Part shown: positions 1-8,014 of the stretch, one piece after another
How the letters are laid out: each line of letters begins with the position of its first letter
Position numbering within the stretch: position 1 is the first letter of the stretch
Assembly: GCA_003162695.1 (NCBI GenBank)
Contig: PMML01000054.1
Span: 1-32,361, forward strand
Reading direction: 5' to 3'
Source of the DNA: Ignavibacteriota bacterium
Lineage (GTDB): Bacteria > Bacteroidota > Ignavibacteria > UBA10030
Length of the DNA: 32,361 bases
Made by a program: the position numbers and the translations under genes
Notes under the pieces: model-generated
The model's input: only the letters and a program-made list of their open reading frames with translations
Databases searched by the model: none
Told to the model about the DNA's origin: nothing

Positions 1-110
1 TTTCAAATCATGAGATCATGTCTCATGTCTCTCGGGCAGTTTAATAAGGAGGTGCGATCTTCAGTAATTTCGAGAAAACCATAGAACTCAATGGCAGATT
101 AAGCCGCAAA

Positions 111-602
111 GTGCTCGTGTTAAACCATAATTACGAACCTTTGAGTATCTGTAATGTCCGAAAAGCGGTAATTTTACTTTTTTTAGGCAAAGCTGAATTG
201 ATAGCAGCGTGTGATGGGAAAAGTCTCCATTCTGTTTCTGCAACGATGCCGTATCCGAGCATTGTCCGTCTTTGCGTCTACATACGCATTCCTTATAAAA
301 AGATCGTGCTTTCACGAAAGAATATATTACGGCGAGACGGACATCGATGTCAATATTGCGGGAAAACGGATATCTCACTGACCGTAGATCATGTCATTCC
401 CAAGGCTCATGGCGGCATTGAGTCATGGGAAAATCTCGTTGCAGCGTGTGTGCAGTGTAATAATAGAAAAGGAGATCGTGCACCGGGTGAAGCTCAAATG
501 ACGCTCCTCCGAAAACCGATCCGTCCAAACCATGTTATGTTTATCCGGCATTTTATCGGAACGGTAGACGATCATTGGAAGCCTTATCTTTTTATGAATT
601 GA
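111..602 (+). CDS. HNH endonuclease family protein
   Basis: This is a small HNH nuclease-type protein of 163 residues from the GTG start. Two zinc-knuckle-like cysteine pairs (C80-x2-C83 and C113-x2-C116) flank the beta-beta-alpha core VDHVIPKAHGG, in which H94 is the likely catalytic or metal-binding histidine. The N-terminal segment LVLNHNYEPLSICNVRKA and the ending WKPYLF are typical of the stand-alone HNH family common in Bacteroidota and Ignavibacteria, whose cellular role is not established. The start is uncertain. The frame is open back to 48, and the residues before the GTG (ELNGRLSRK) look like genuine family N-terminus, but no ATG, GTG or TTG exists there. A perfect AAGGAGG sits at 46-52 after two stops. 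An ATA at 81 or ATC at 57 could be a non-canonical start, or a base may be wrong. The family call is firm; the start is not. Confidence 0.88.
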   Translation: MLVLNHNYEPLSICNVRKAVILLFLGKAELIAACDGKSLHSVSATMPYPSIVRLCVYIRIPYKKIVLSRKNILRRDGHRCQYCGKTDISLTVDHVIPKAHGGIESWENLVAACVQCNNRKGDRAPGEAQMTLLRKPIRPNHVMFIRHFIGTVDDHWKPYLFMN

Positions 603-1017
603 CTTTACTGTGATTTTTTTCTCTTCAGGCGACCGGGGAAAATACTTTGAAATTTGTTTTCGTGACGCGACAAAAGACATCCTTTAAATCTCATCCATAC
701 TGCTTTCTATGATGCAGGAGAGCAATGAGTGCGGGTGCAGACGGATGTGAACGCTCCATTATGCAGCCGGTTACAGCTATTGCATTATACTATGTGAGGG
801 AAAATTCAATCGGGTCTTCTTCTTTAGGTGCAAGATACGGTTCACATTTTTTGAAGTACTCTGATTGCAGGAATGAACTGCCGATCGATGGGCAAGAGCA
901 TAATCGAACGAAGGCGAAAAAGTCGCTGTGAACCGGTCCCTGATGAACGTATCGGCGAATTGGCCGGGTTATTCTACATCGAAATCTGACGTATTTTAAA
1001 TAGGAGCAGGAAGGTTT
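603..1017. other. 415-base intergenic region without a convincing gene
   Basis: I see no tRNA, no terminator-like hairpin with a T-run and no recognisable domain here. One forward ORF, 725-931 (68 aa), has a reasonable ribosome site (GGAG at 717-720, four bases before the ATG), but its translation is low in hydrophobic core and resembles nothing I know. A 9-bp inverted repeat (838-846 with 927-935) is within chance expectation for a region this long. The last bases, AGGAAGG at 1009-1015, form the ribosome site of the next gene. A promoter for that gene probably lies in this stretch, but no -35/-10 pair stands out. Confidence 0.5.
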
Positions 1018-2010
1018 TTGGAAAGAAAAAAGAAAGTAATACTGAGTGGGATGCGGCCGACAGGCAAATTGCATCTTGGTCATTTGACCGGCGCTCTGGA
1101 AAGCTGGGTCGCGTTACAGGGGGAATTTCAGAACTATCATCTGATAGCCGATTATCATGCATTAACGACAAATCCGGATTCGTCATTCCTGTACCAAAAT
1201 TCAATCGATATGCTGATCGACTGGCTTGCAGCTGGCATCGACCCGAAGATCAGTCCGATGTTCCGTCAATCGCAAATCAAGGAACATTCAGAATTACATT
1301 TGATCTTTTCAATGCTGATAACGACGGCACGTTTGGAACGTAATCCGACCCTGAAGGAACAGGTTCGTGACCTGGCGATGGAAAGTCTAGTCTACGGGCA
1401 TCTCGGATATCCGGTGCTTCAAGCAGCGGATATTCTTCTTTATAAAGGAGAGGTCGTTCCGGTCGGCGAAGATCAATTGCCGCATATCGAAATTACAAGG
1501 GAAATTTCACGGCGCTTTAACGCGCAGTATCCGGTACGTGTTCCTATTTTCCCGGAACCGGAAGGGCGGATTACAAAATTTGCACGGCTGACGGGTCTGG
1601 ACGGCAAGAGAATGAGCAAGTCGATTGGCAATACGATTCTCCTCTCCGATGCTCCCGATGCCATCATGAAGAAAATGAAAACAGCGGTTACTGATCCGCA
1701 GAAAATTCGAAAAGGCGATCCGGGTCATCCGGATATTTGTCTTGTCTTTTCCTATCATACGAAATTCAATCCGGCAGAAGTCGAGGCGATTCGCGCCGAT
1801 TGTCAAGCCGGAAAACTGGGATGTGTTGATTGTAAAACAAGATGTGCACAGCGGATCATTGAAGCACTCGAACCGCATCGCGAGAAACGCGCATATTTTG
1901 AATCGCACATGGACGAAGTCCATTCGATTCTGGACAATGGTGAACAACGGGCAAAGCAAAAGGCTGCAGAAACAATGAATGAGGTTCATGCGGCGATGAA
2001 TATGGGATAA
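1018..2010 (+). CDS. trpS: tryptophan--tRNA ligase
   Basis: This class I aminoacyl-tRNA synthetase charges tRNA-Trp with tryptophan in the cytoplasm. The 330 residues match the usual bacterial TrpRS length. The HIGH signature is HLGH in GKLHLGHLTGALESW near residues 20-30, and the KMSKS loop is present as GKRMSKSIGN. The start is TTG at 1018, preceded by AGGAAGG with a four-base spacer; no ATG is better placed. Five cysteines cluster in the C-terminal half (C241, C262, C269, C272, C276). The first four form C-x20-C-x6-C-x2-C, close to the C-x22-C-x6-C-x2-C motif described for the 4Fe-4S TrpRS of Thermotoga maritima, so an iron-sulfur cluster near the anticodon-binding region is possible. The next gene, scpA, follows after 137 bases. 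Confidence 0.97.
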   Translation: MERKKKVILSGMRPTGKLHLGHLTGALESWVALQGEFQNYHLIADYHALTTNPDSSFLYQNSIDMLIDWLAAGIDPKISPMFRQSQIKEHSELHLIFSMLITTARLERNPTLKEQVRDLAMESLVYGHLGYPVLQAADILLYKGEVVPVGEDQLPHIEITREISRRFNAQYPVRVPIFPEPEGRITKFARLTGLDGKRMSKSIGNTILLSDAPDAIMKKMKTAVTDPQKIRKGDPGHPDICLVFSYHTKFNPAEVEAIRADCQAGKLGCVDCKTRCAQRIIEALEPHREKRAYFESHMDEVHSILDNGEQRAKQKAAETMNEVHAAMNMG

Positions 2011-2062
2011 TGGAGAACGCTCAAGGCTCTGCGGTGCTTTCGTTCAACGTTGGTTTGTTCTT

Positions 2063-2110
2063 GAGTTATTCAGTTGTTTAGTTATTCGGTTCTTTAGTTC
2101 TTTGGTTTTA
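2063..2110. repeat. Degenerate 8-bp tandem repeat in the scpA leader
   Basis: Six consecutive 8-base units read GAGTTATT, CAGTTGTT, TAGTTATT, CGGTTCTT, TAGTTCTT, TGGTTTTA, giving a consensus NRGTTNTT. The array lies in the 137-base gap between trpS and scpA and ends about 40 bases before the scpA start. It is strongly T-rich on the + strand and does not form an obvious hairpin. Whether it is a slippage product, a protein-binding array or just compositional decay cannot be decided from one copy. Confidence 0.6.
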
Positions 2111-2147
2111 ACGTTCACAGTTTTCAGTTCACTGTTTATTGATTATC

Positions 2148-2864
2148 ATGTTTAATATTAAACTTCAAGATTTCGAGGGACCGTTGGATCTCCTCCTGTT
2201 TTTTATAAAACGGGATGAATTGGATATCTATGATATTCCGATTGCGCGTATTGCAAAGGAATTTTCGGATTACATGCATTATCTGCAGGAACTCGATCTT
2301 GAAATCGCCGGAGAATTTCTGGTTGTAGCGGCGGAATTGATGCAGATCAAAGTAAAAATGCTCCTGCCGCCTGAGCCTGGAGAAGAAGAAGATACCGATC
2401 CGCGCACCAATCTGGTGCAGCGGCTTGTCGAATATAAGCGGTACAAAGAAATGGCGTTTGAGATGAAGAAGCTTGAAGAAGAACAATTCAAGGTCTCGTA
2501 TCGCGGATATTATGAAATGGATGCGCGCGTGTACGAAGCAGAAACGGGCGAAGATATGATTCGCGATGTAACTTTTTTCGATCTCATTGCATCGTTTAAA
2601 TTCGCAATGGATCGAATACCGAAGCGTATGTTTCATGAAATCGTGAAAATTAACGTCACGGTGGAAGAACAAATCGCCTTTCTTGAGGAATTATTCTCTC
2701 ATCGCTCGGAAGCTACATTTTTTGAAATTGTAAAAGATTTTACGGAACGGATCCGAATTGTCGTCACGTTCCTTGCGCTTCTGGAAGTGATCCGATCGAA
2801 AAAAATTATTGTCCGGCAGCTTTCCCCGTACGGTGAATTGTCGATTATGCGCAATATTCAGTAA
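2148..2864 (+). CDS. scpA: Segregation and condensation protein A (ScpA kleisin)
   Basis: ScpA is the kleisin subunit that bridges the two heads of the SMC dimer and binds ScpB, forming the bacterial condensin used in chromosome segregation. The N-terminus (FNIKLQDFEGPLDLLLFFIK) is the hallmark ScpA segment that contacts the SMC neck. A glutamate-rich middle follows, then a C-terminal winged-helix segment ending in IRSKKIIVRQLSPYGELSI. The ATG at 2148 gives 238 residues, normal for the family. A TTG at 2139 in frame would add three residues and is less likely. No strong ribosome site is visible; the leader is T-rich and contains the 8-bp repeat. The partner scpB starts 18 bases after the stop, as expected for a co-expressed pair. 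Confidence 0.95.
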   Translation: MFNIKLQDFEGPLDLLLFFIKRDELDIYDIPIARIAKEFSDYMHYLQELDLEIAGEFLVVAAELMQIKVKMLLPPEPGEEEDTDPRTNLVQRLVEYKRYKEMAFEMKKLEEEQFKVSYRGYYEMDARVYEAETGEDMIRDVTFFDLIASFKFAMDRIPKRMFHEIVKINVTVEEQIAFLEELFSHRSEATFFEIVKDFTERIRIVVTFLALLEVIRSKKIIVRQLSPYGELSIMRNIQ

Positions 2865-2882
2865 GCTCTGAACAGAGAAACG

Positions 2883-4118
2883 ATGACCGAAACGACTGCA
2901 GTAAAACAGCAATTAAAAATTCCGAGTACGCTTAAAGTGCTTGTGGAAGCGCTCATTTTTGCAGCCCAGGAACCGCTGTCTCTCGCGCAGTTAAAAGCTA
3001 TTTATATCGGTGAAGGTAAAAACGACGAAGCACGTCAAATTGAAACGGAAACGATACGCCAGGTTGTAGCGGATCTCAATAAAGAGTTCGAAAAAGCTTC
3101 CAAATCGTATCGCATTGTTTCTGTTGCGGGAGGATACCAGTTCGCAACGCTCTCAGAATATGCGGAGTGGCTGGGCCGGCTTTATCGCGAACAAGGCAGA
3201 CGCAAGCTGTCTCAATCCGGCTTGGAAACGCTGGCTATCATTGCATATAAACAGCCGATTACAAAATCGGAAGTTGAAAAAATCAGAGGGGTTAACTGCG
3301 ATTATGTGCTGCGGACTCTTCTTGAGAAGGAATTAATCGGTGTAACGGGAAGGGCGGAAAGCGTCGGAAGGCCTTTGCTTTACGGAACAACAAAAGAATT
3401 CTTAAAACATTTCGGACTGAACGACATTACGGATTTACCGCGTCCGCGCGAAATAGAAGAAATACTGGGTGAGAGCCAGTTCGAGACGGAACGGAGGATG
3501 CTCGAAGCTCAGGCAGGAGCGGAGGAGATGCAAAAAGAACAGGAAGAATTCAAGTCCCGCCTTCCCCATATTCCGAAAAAGAAAATAGATCTGGAAGAGA
3601 AGGAAGCTTCTATTCTTCCGCGAAGGACGGCGCGCGAAATATCAATCGTTCCTAATGAAACGACGGCGCAGGAAGCGATAGAGTTCAAACCGGATACAGA
3701 AGGAGAAGAAAAAATCGTTTCTCAAAATGCGAAACAGGAATCTGCCGATGCAATTCCTCTCGTAAATTCCGGAGACCCCCTTTTTCCGTCTGAAGTTAAA
3801 AATGAATTAACGGAGACGGAATTGATTCCGGAGGGAATGCAAGCGGTTTCTGCAGAGACAGAAATCGTTCTTTCCGGCCGAGAAAATTTTGAGGAAAAAA
3901 TAAATGTCCCGGATCCGGAGATTATAGCTGAACAGGAATATCCGGATACAATACGTTCTGAAACCTCTGATCAAAAAATTGAAGCCGAGCAAAAAAGACG
4001 GCAAATCACCGGTGATGAAACGTTGATCACAAGAATGGACGAGCACGGGAAAAAGGCTCCGCGGTGGAAATTATGGAAAGAGAAAATACAAGGATTCATC
4101 AAGAAACTGTTCGATTAA
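2883..4118 (+). CDS. scpB: Segregation and condensation protein B (ScpB) with long acidic C-terminal tail
   Basis: ScpB dimers bind ScpA and regulate SMC-ScpAB condensin. Residues ~10-190 hold the two winged-helix domains, including LSQSGLETLAIIAYKQPITKSEVEKIRGV and the GRPLLYGTTKEFLKHFGL ending that are standard for ScpB. The protein is 411 residues where ScpB is usually about 180-250. Roughly residues 195-390 form a low-complexity, Glu-rich, probably disordered tail, and the last ~20 residues (APRWKLWKEKIQGFIKKLFD) are basic, contain two tryptophans and could form an amphipathic helix. The final codons overlap the start of the pseudouridine synthase gene by 46-55 bases in another frame. The identity of the core is secure; the function of the tail is unknown. 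Confidence 0.94.
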   Translation: MTETTAVKQQLKIPSTLKVLVEALIFAAQEPLSLAQLKAIYIGEGKNDEARQIETETIRQVVADLNKEFEKASKSYRIVSVAGGYQFATLSEYAEWLGRLYREQGRRKLSQSGLETLAIIAYKQPITKSEVEKIRGVNCDYVLRTLLEKELIGVTGRAESVGRPLLYGTTKEFLKHFGLNDITDLPRPREIEEILGESQFETERRMLEAQAGAEEMQKEQEEFKSRLPHIPKKKIDLEEKEASILPRRTAREISIVPNETTAQEAIEFKPDTEGEEKIVSQNAKQESADAIPLVNSGDPLFPSEVKNELTETELIPEGMQAVSAETEIVLSGRENFEEKINVPDPEIIAEQEYPDTIRSETSDQKIEAEQKRRQITGDETLITRMDEHGKKAPRWKLWKEKIQGFIKKLFD

Positions 4119-4822
4119 ACCGTTTTCTTGCGATGGCGGGAATCGGTTCAAGAAGGAAAAACGATGAACTTATTCGCTCCGGCGCTGTAAAAATCAACGG
4201 ACGTGTTGTGACTGAATTGGGTACGAAGGTCGTTCTCTCGAAGGATCGAGTATCTATGAACGGTACGATCGTGTCCATAGAGGAAAAGAATGTCTATATC
4301 CTTTTGAATAAACCCAAAGACGTCATCACAACCATGAACGATGAGAGGGGACGTGAAACAGTGATGAATTATGTCCGGACGAAGTATAGAGTTTTTCCGG
4401 TCGGCCGGCTTGACCGCAATACGACGGGGGTACTGCTCTTCACCAATGACGGCGAATTTGCAAATGCCCTGATCCATCCGAAATTTGAAATTGAGCGTGT
4501 GTATCGTGTAACGGTCGATAAAACGATGCAGGATGATGATTTGAAAAAACTCAAAAAAGGCATCCATCTTGAAGACGGGCTGGCAAAGGCGCAAACCGTA
4601 GAAATTGTCGAAGGGTCTAAAAGAAAAAAAATCTTGATCGTCATACGGGAAGGGCGCAATCGCGAAGTACGCCGTATGTTCGAAGTGCTTGATTATGATG
4701 TAAGGCAGCTGGATCGTGTTGCGTTTGCCGGATTGACAACTCTCGGCGTTCCCCGCGGAAAATGCCGGATGTTGTCGTATCCGGAGGTCAAGGATTTGAA
4801 AAAATATTTAGGGTTGGCTTAA
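4073..4822 (+). CDS. rluB: RsuA/RluB-family rRNA pseudouridine synthase
   Basis: This enzyme isomerises a specific uridine in ribosomal RNA to pseudouridine. An S4 RNA-binding domain occupies the N-terminus (VRLNRFLAMAGIGSRRKNDELI). The catalytic domain carries the signature GRLDRNTTGVLLFTNDGE, with the catalytic aspartate D114 counted from this ATG. REGRNREVRRMFE near the C-terminus is also typical of the RsuA/RluB branch. Target position cannot be read from sequence; RluB-type (23S, position 2605 in E. coli) is the commonest assignment for this length. The start is ATG 4073 (249 aa) or GTG 4064 (252 aa); both lie inside scpB, suggesting translational coupling. The scpA-scpB-rluB order is widespread in bacteria. 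Confidence 0.9.
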   Translation: MERENTRIHQETVRLNRFLAMAGIGSRRKNDELIRSGAVKINGRVVTELGTKVVLSKDRVSMNGTIVSIEEKNVYILLNKPKDVITTMNDERGRETVMNYVRTKYRVFPVGRLDRNTTGVLLFTNDGEFANALIHPKFEIERVYRVTVDKTMQDDDLKKLKKGIHLEDGLAKAQTVEIVEGSKRKKILIVIREGRNREVRRMFEVLDYDVRQLDRVAFAGLTTLGVPRGKCRMLSYPEVKDLKKYLGLA

Positions 4823-4825
4823 TTT

Positions 4826-6340
4826 ATGCGATTTATGCGGAGTGCAGGAATATTACTTCACCCGACGTCTCTGCCTGGCCCTTACGGATCGGGCGATCTC
4901 GGCGTTCCAGCGTACCATTTTATAGATTGGCTCCATGCGGCCGGACAGGCTTTGTGGCAGATGCTGCCGATCGGACCTGCTGGAATGGCAAATTCTCCCT
5001 ATATGGTTTCGTCGGCGTTTGCCGGAAGTCCGCTGCTGATCGATTTGCAGGAACTTAGAGAACTTGGATGGCTTGATAATTTTGAAGCGGATGGTTTCTG
5101 CAACATTTCAGATCATCGAATCGATTATGCCGCAGTAACCCGCTTCCGCATGGAAAAACTCCAGGCAGCTGCAAATAAATTTTTTAGAGTAATCCGGAAC
5201 GGACAGCGGGATCAATACGAATCGTTCTGCAGCAGTGAGAAATATTGGCTTGATGATTATGCTCTGTTTCAATCGTTGAACTGGCATTATGACGGACAGG
5301 AATGGACCGGATGGGAAACAAAATTGGCCCGGCGAGACCCTGCAACTCTTCGGGCAGCTGAAAAAGAATTTGGATTGGATATTCAATTTCATAAATTCAT
5401 TCAGTGGTGTTTTGTCCGTCAGTGGAACAAGCTGAAAGGATACGCGCATGAACGGGGAGTTCAATTGATAGGGGATATTCCATTTTTTATCGCCGGGCAC
5501 AGCGCGGATGTTTGGGCTCATCCGGAAGATTATTCCCTGGACGAAAACGGGATCCCGACTCATGTAGCCGGAGTACCTCCTGATTACTTCAGTGCCGCGG
5601 GCCAGCGTTGGGGAAATCCGCTCTATCGCTGGGAAGTGATGAAAGAAAAGAAATATCAATGGTGGGTCGAACGATTCCAGAAAACATTTGAGTTGTTCGA
5701 TATAGTCCGGATCGATCATTTCCGGGGTTTCGAATCATATTGGGAAGTTCCCGCAAAAGAAAAAACGGCGATTCATGGTGAATGGCGAAAGGGACCGGGA
5801 GAAGATTTTTTCAAAATAGTCCGCAAAAAAATCGGAAAACTTCCCATCATTGCGGAAGATCTGGGTATCATAACTGATAAAGTGCGGGCTTTGAGGGATG
5901 CTTTGGACTTTCCCGGAATGAGAGTCTTGCATTTTGCTTTTGCTTCAGGTCCGGATCATGAATATTTACCGCACCGGTACAATGCAAACTGTGTCGTCTA
6001 TACCGGCACACATGATAATGATACGACATGCGGATGGTATGCAAAAGCAAGCGAACACGAAAAAGATTTCGTGCGGAGGTATTGTCAAACGAACGGAAGC
6101 GCGATACATTGGGATCTTATCCGGCTGGCGCTTCAATCCCATGCGGATATAGCAATCGTGCCGTTTCAGGATGTGCTCGGATTGGATTCAGAATCCCGCA
6201 TGAATATTCCCGGGACGATTGATGGAAACTGGGAGTGGCGGTTTACCTGGGATCAGGTGGGTTCGTACCCGGCAGAGAGGATGTATGAATTATCTGCGCT
6301 TTACGGGCGCACGGACCCGAATAAACTGCATTTGTTGTAA
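4826..6340 (+). CDS. malQ: 4-alpha-glucanotransferase (amylomaltase)
   Basis: This GH77 enzyme transfers alpha-1,4-glucan segments and acts in maltodextrin and glycogen metabolism. The start region (RSAGILLHPTSLPGPYGSGDLG) is the hallmark of bacterial amylomaltases. Catalytic residues are visible: nucleophile D297 in VRIDHFRGFESYW, acid/base E344 in AEDLG, and transition-state stabiliser D397 in THDNDT. The 504 residues match the short bacterial type without extra N-terminal modules. The ATG at 4826 lies three bases after the rluB stop; the in-frame ATG at 4835 is an alternative. The ribosome site is weak, so expression may rely on translation from the upstream gene. No other glycogen genes are nearby, so its presence here looks like simple operon membership. 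Confidence 0.96.
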   Translation: MRFMRSAGILLHPTSLPGPYGSGDLGVPAYHFIDWLHAAGQALWQMLPIGPAGMANSPYMVSSAFAGSPLLIDLQELRELGWLDNFEADGFCNISDHRIDYAAVTRFRMEKLQAAANKFFRVIRNGQRDQYESFCSSEKYWLDDYALFQSLNWHYDGQEWTGWETKLARRDPATLRAAEKEFGLDIQFHKFIQWCFVRQWNKLKGYAHERGVQLIGDIPFFIAGHSADVWAHPEDYSLDENGIPTHVAGVPPDYFSAAGQRWGNPLYRWEVMKEKKYQWWVERFQKTFELFDIVRIDHFRGFESYWEVPAKEKTAIHGEWRKGPGEDFFKIVRKKIGKLPIIAEDLGIITDKVRALRDALDFPGMRVLHFAFASGPDHEYLPHRYNANCVVYTGTHDNDTTCGWYAKASEHEKDFVRRYCQTNGSAIHWDLIRLALQSHADIAIVPFQDVLGLDSESRMNIPGTIDGNWEWRFTWDQVGSYPAERMYELSALYGRTDPNKLHLL

Positions 6341-6367
6341 ATATATTTAACTTGAGAGAAAGCTTGT

Positions 6368-7906
6368 ATGGCGGAAGAAAAAAAACAATCCGAGCATTTG
6401 CCGGAACAAGAAGATCTGAATGTTTTGATGTCCCGAAGGCGTGAAGAATTAGAGCAGCTGAAGAAAATGGGCGTTAATCCGTATCCGTATTCCTTTGAGC
6501 GCAATGCATTTTCAAAAGAAATAATCGAAAGCTTTACCGACGGAGTGGAACAGCGGACCGTTTCGATTGCCGGGAGGATTATGTCGATCCGGCGGATGGG
6601 TAAGGCCTCGTTCTGCCATATTCAGGATGCTCACGGCAGGATTCAAGTCTATTTACGGAAAGACGATATCGGATCTGCCTACGATGCTTTTAAGTTGATG
6701 GATATCGGGGATATTGTCGGTATTACCGGATTTATATTCAGGACGAAAATGGGTGAAATCTCTCTTCATGCACAGAAGCTCGAACTTTTATCAAAATCAT
6801 TGCGGCCGCTGCCTGTTGTCAAGGAGAAGATCAACGAGAAAGGCGAAAAAATCATTTATGATCCGCTTTCCGATAAAGAGATACGTTACAGGCAGCGCTA
6901 TATAGATTTAATCGTCAACCCTGAAGTCCGCACTGTGTTTGTGAAACGGGCGAAAATTATCAGCGCTATACGGAGATATTTTGACGACCGTGGTTTTCTG
7001 GAAGTCGAAACACCCGTTCTTCAGCCGATCTACGGCGGCGCTTCCGCACGTCCGTTTAAGACGCATCACAATGCATTGGATTTCGATTTCTTCCTTCGCA
7101 TTGCGGACGAACTCTACCTCAAGCGATTGATTGTCGGCGGTTATGACGGGGTCTATGAAATTTCTAAAGATTTTCGAAACGAGGGAATGGATCGCACCCA
7201 TAGTCCTGAGTTTACCATGTTGGAAATTTACGTCGCGTATAAGGATTATACTTGGATGATGTCGATGGTCGAAGACCTTGTTTCCATGGCCGCAATCGCT
7301 GCAAACGGATCTTCGCAGGCGGTTGTGGGAGATAAGGTGATTGATTTTACTCCTCCATGGAAACGTGTCACGATGTTCGATGCTATCAAAGAATACACGG
7401 GTAAAGATTTGATCGGGAAGTCGGAGACAGAACTGCGGTCGGCTGCAAAAGAATTACATATCGACATAGGACCGAATGCAGGCATCGGAGCTATTATTGA
7501 CGAAATTTTCAGCGCAAAGGTCGAACCGTTTCTCGTTCAGCCGACGTTCATTATCGATTATCCTTTGGAGATGTCTCCTCTTGCCAAGAAGCATCGGACA
7601 AAACAGGGATTGGTCGAACGTTTTGAGGCGATCGTCAACGGCAAGGAGTTGTGCAATGCATTTTCAGAATTAAACGATCCTCTCGACCAGCGTGCGAGAT
7701 TTGAAGAACAAATGAAACTTCGTGAACGCGGTGATGATGAGGCACAGGTTTTAGACGAGGATTATCTCAGAGCGCTGGAATATGGCATGCCGCCTACCGC
7801 CGGGCTCGGCATTGGAATCGACCGGCTGACTATTCTTCTTGCAAATCAGGAATCAATACGCGATGTTGTTCTGTTTCCCCAAATGAAGCCGGAAACGAGA
7901 GAGTGA
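6368..7906 (+). CDS. lysS: lysine--tRNA ligase (class II)
   Basis: This is the class II LysRS, which charges tRNA-Lys. An N-terminal OB-fold anticodon-binding domain (about residues 55-160, with [22 protein letters not shown]) precedes the catalytic core. Motif 2 appears in [18 protein letters not shown] and motif 3 in [13 protein letters not shown] near the C-terminus. The 512 residues are normal for bacterial LysS. The ATG at 6368 gives a charged, flexible N-terminal extension ([16 protein letters not shown]), common in this family. It follows malQ by 27 bases and appears to end this gene group; the next start lies 108 bases downstream. Confidence 0.97.
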   Translation: MAEEKKQSEHLPEQEDLNVLMSRRREELEQLKKMGVNPYPYSFERNAFSKEIIESFTDGVEQRTVSIAGRIMSIRRMGKASFCHIQDAHGRIQVYLRKDDIGSAYDAFKLMDIGDIVGITGFIFRTKMGEISLHAQKLELLSKSLRPLPVVKEKINEKGEKIIYDPLSDKEIRYRQRYIDLIVNPEVRTVFVKRAKIISAIRRYFDDRGFLEVETPVLQPIYGGASARPFKTHHNALDFDFFLRIADELYLKRLIVGGYDGVYEISKDFRNEGMDRTHSPEFTMLEIYVAYKDYTWMMSMVEDLVSMAAIAANGSSQAVVGDKVIDFTPPWKRVTMFDAIKEYTGKDLIGKSETELRSAAKELHIDIGPNAGIGAIIDEIFSAKVEPFLVQPTFIIDYPLEMSPLAKKHRTKQGLVERFEAIVNGKELCNAFSELNDPLDQRARFEEQMKLRERGDDEAQVLDEDYLRALEYGMPPTAGLGIGIDRLTILLANQESIRDVVLFPQMKPETRE

Positions 7907-7957
7907 ATCTTTTTGCTGAAATTCGCGTTACAAAGGGATAAGAATGACCTGAAGTAT

Positions 7958-7987
7958 TTGATTTTGTCGTGAATTAACGTATTATTG
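7958..7987 (+). promoter_or_regulatory. Possible promoter upstream of the S41 protease gene
   Basis: TTGATT at 7958-7963 and TATTAT at 7980-7985 followed by TG are separated by 16 bases, 28 bases before the 8015 start. This is the only -35/-10-like pair in the 108-base gap after lysS. It is a weak match and is offered as a candidate only. Confidence 0.35.
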
Positions 7988-8014
7988 CAAAAATGAGTGA
8001 AAGGGAAATAAAGA

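Noticed and set aside
1-44. Possible C-terminal tail of an upstream gene (SNHEIMSHVSRAV then stop)
   Set aside because: Only 14 codons are visible and two other frames are also partly open here, so no gene can be supported.
725-931. 68-codon ORF with an acceptable ribosome site between the HNH gene and trpS
   Set aside because: The translation has no recognisable motif, no Trp codons that would suggest a trp leader, and unremarkable composition; a longer antisense ORF in the same place shows the region is simply stop-poor.
838-935. 9-bp inverted repeat CGGTTCACA / TGTGAACCG
   Set aside because: Arms are about 80 bases apart, and a match of this length is roughly expected by chance in a 400-base region; no T-run follows.
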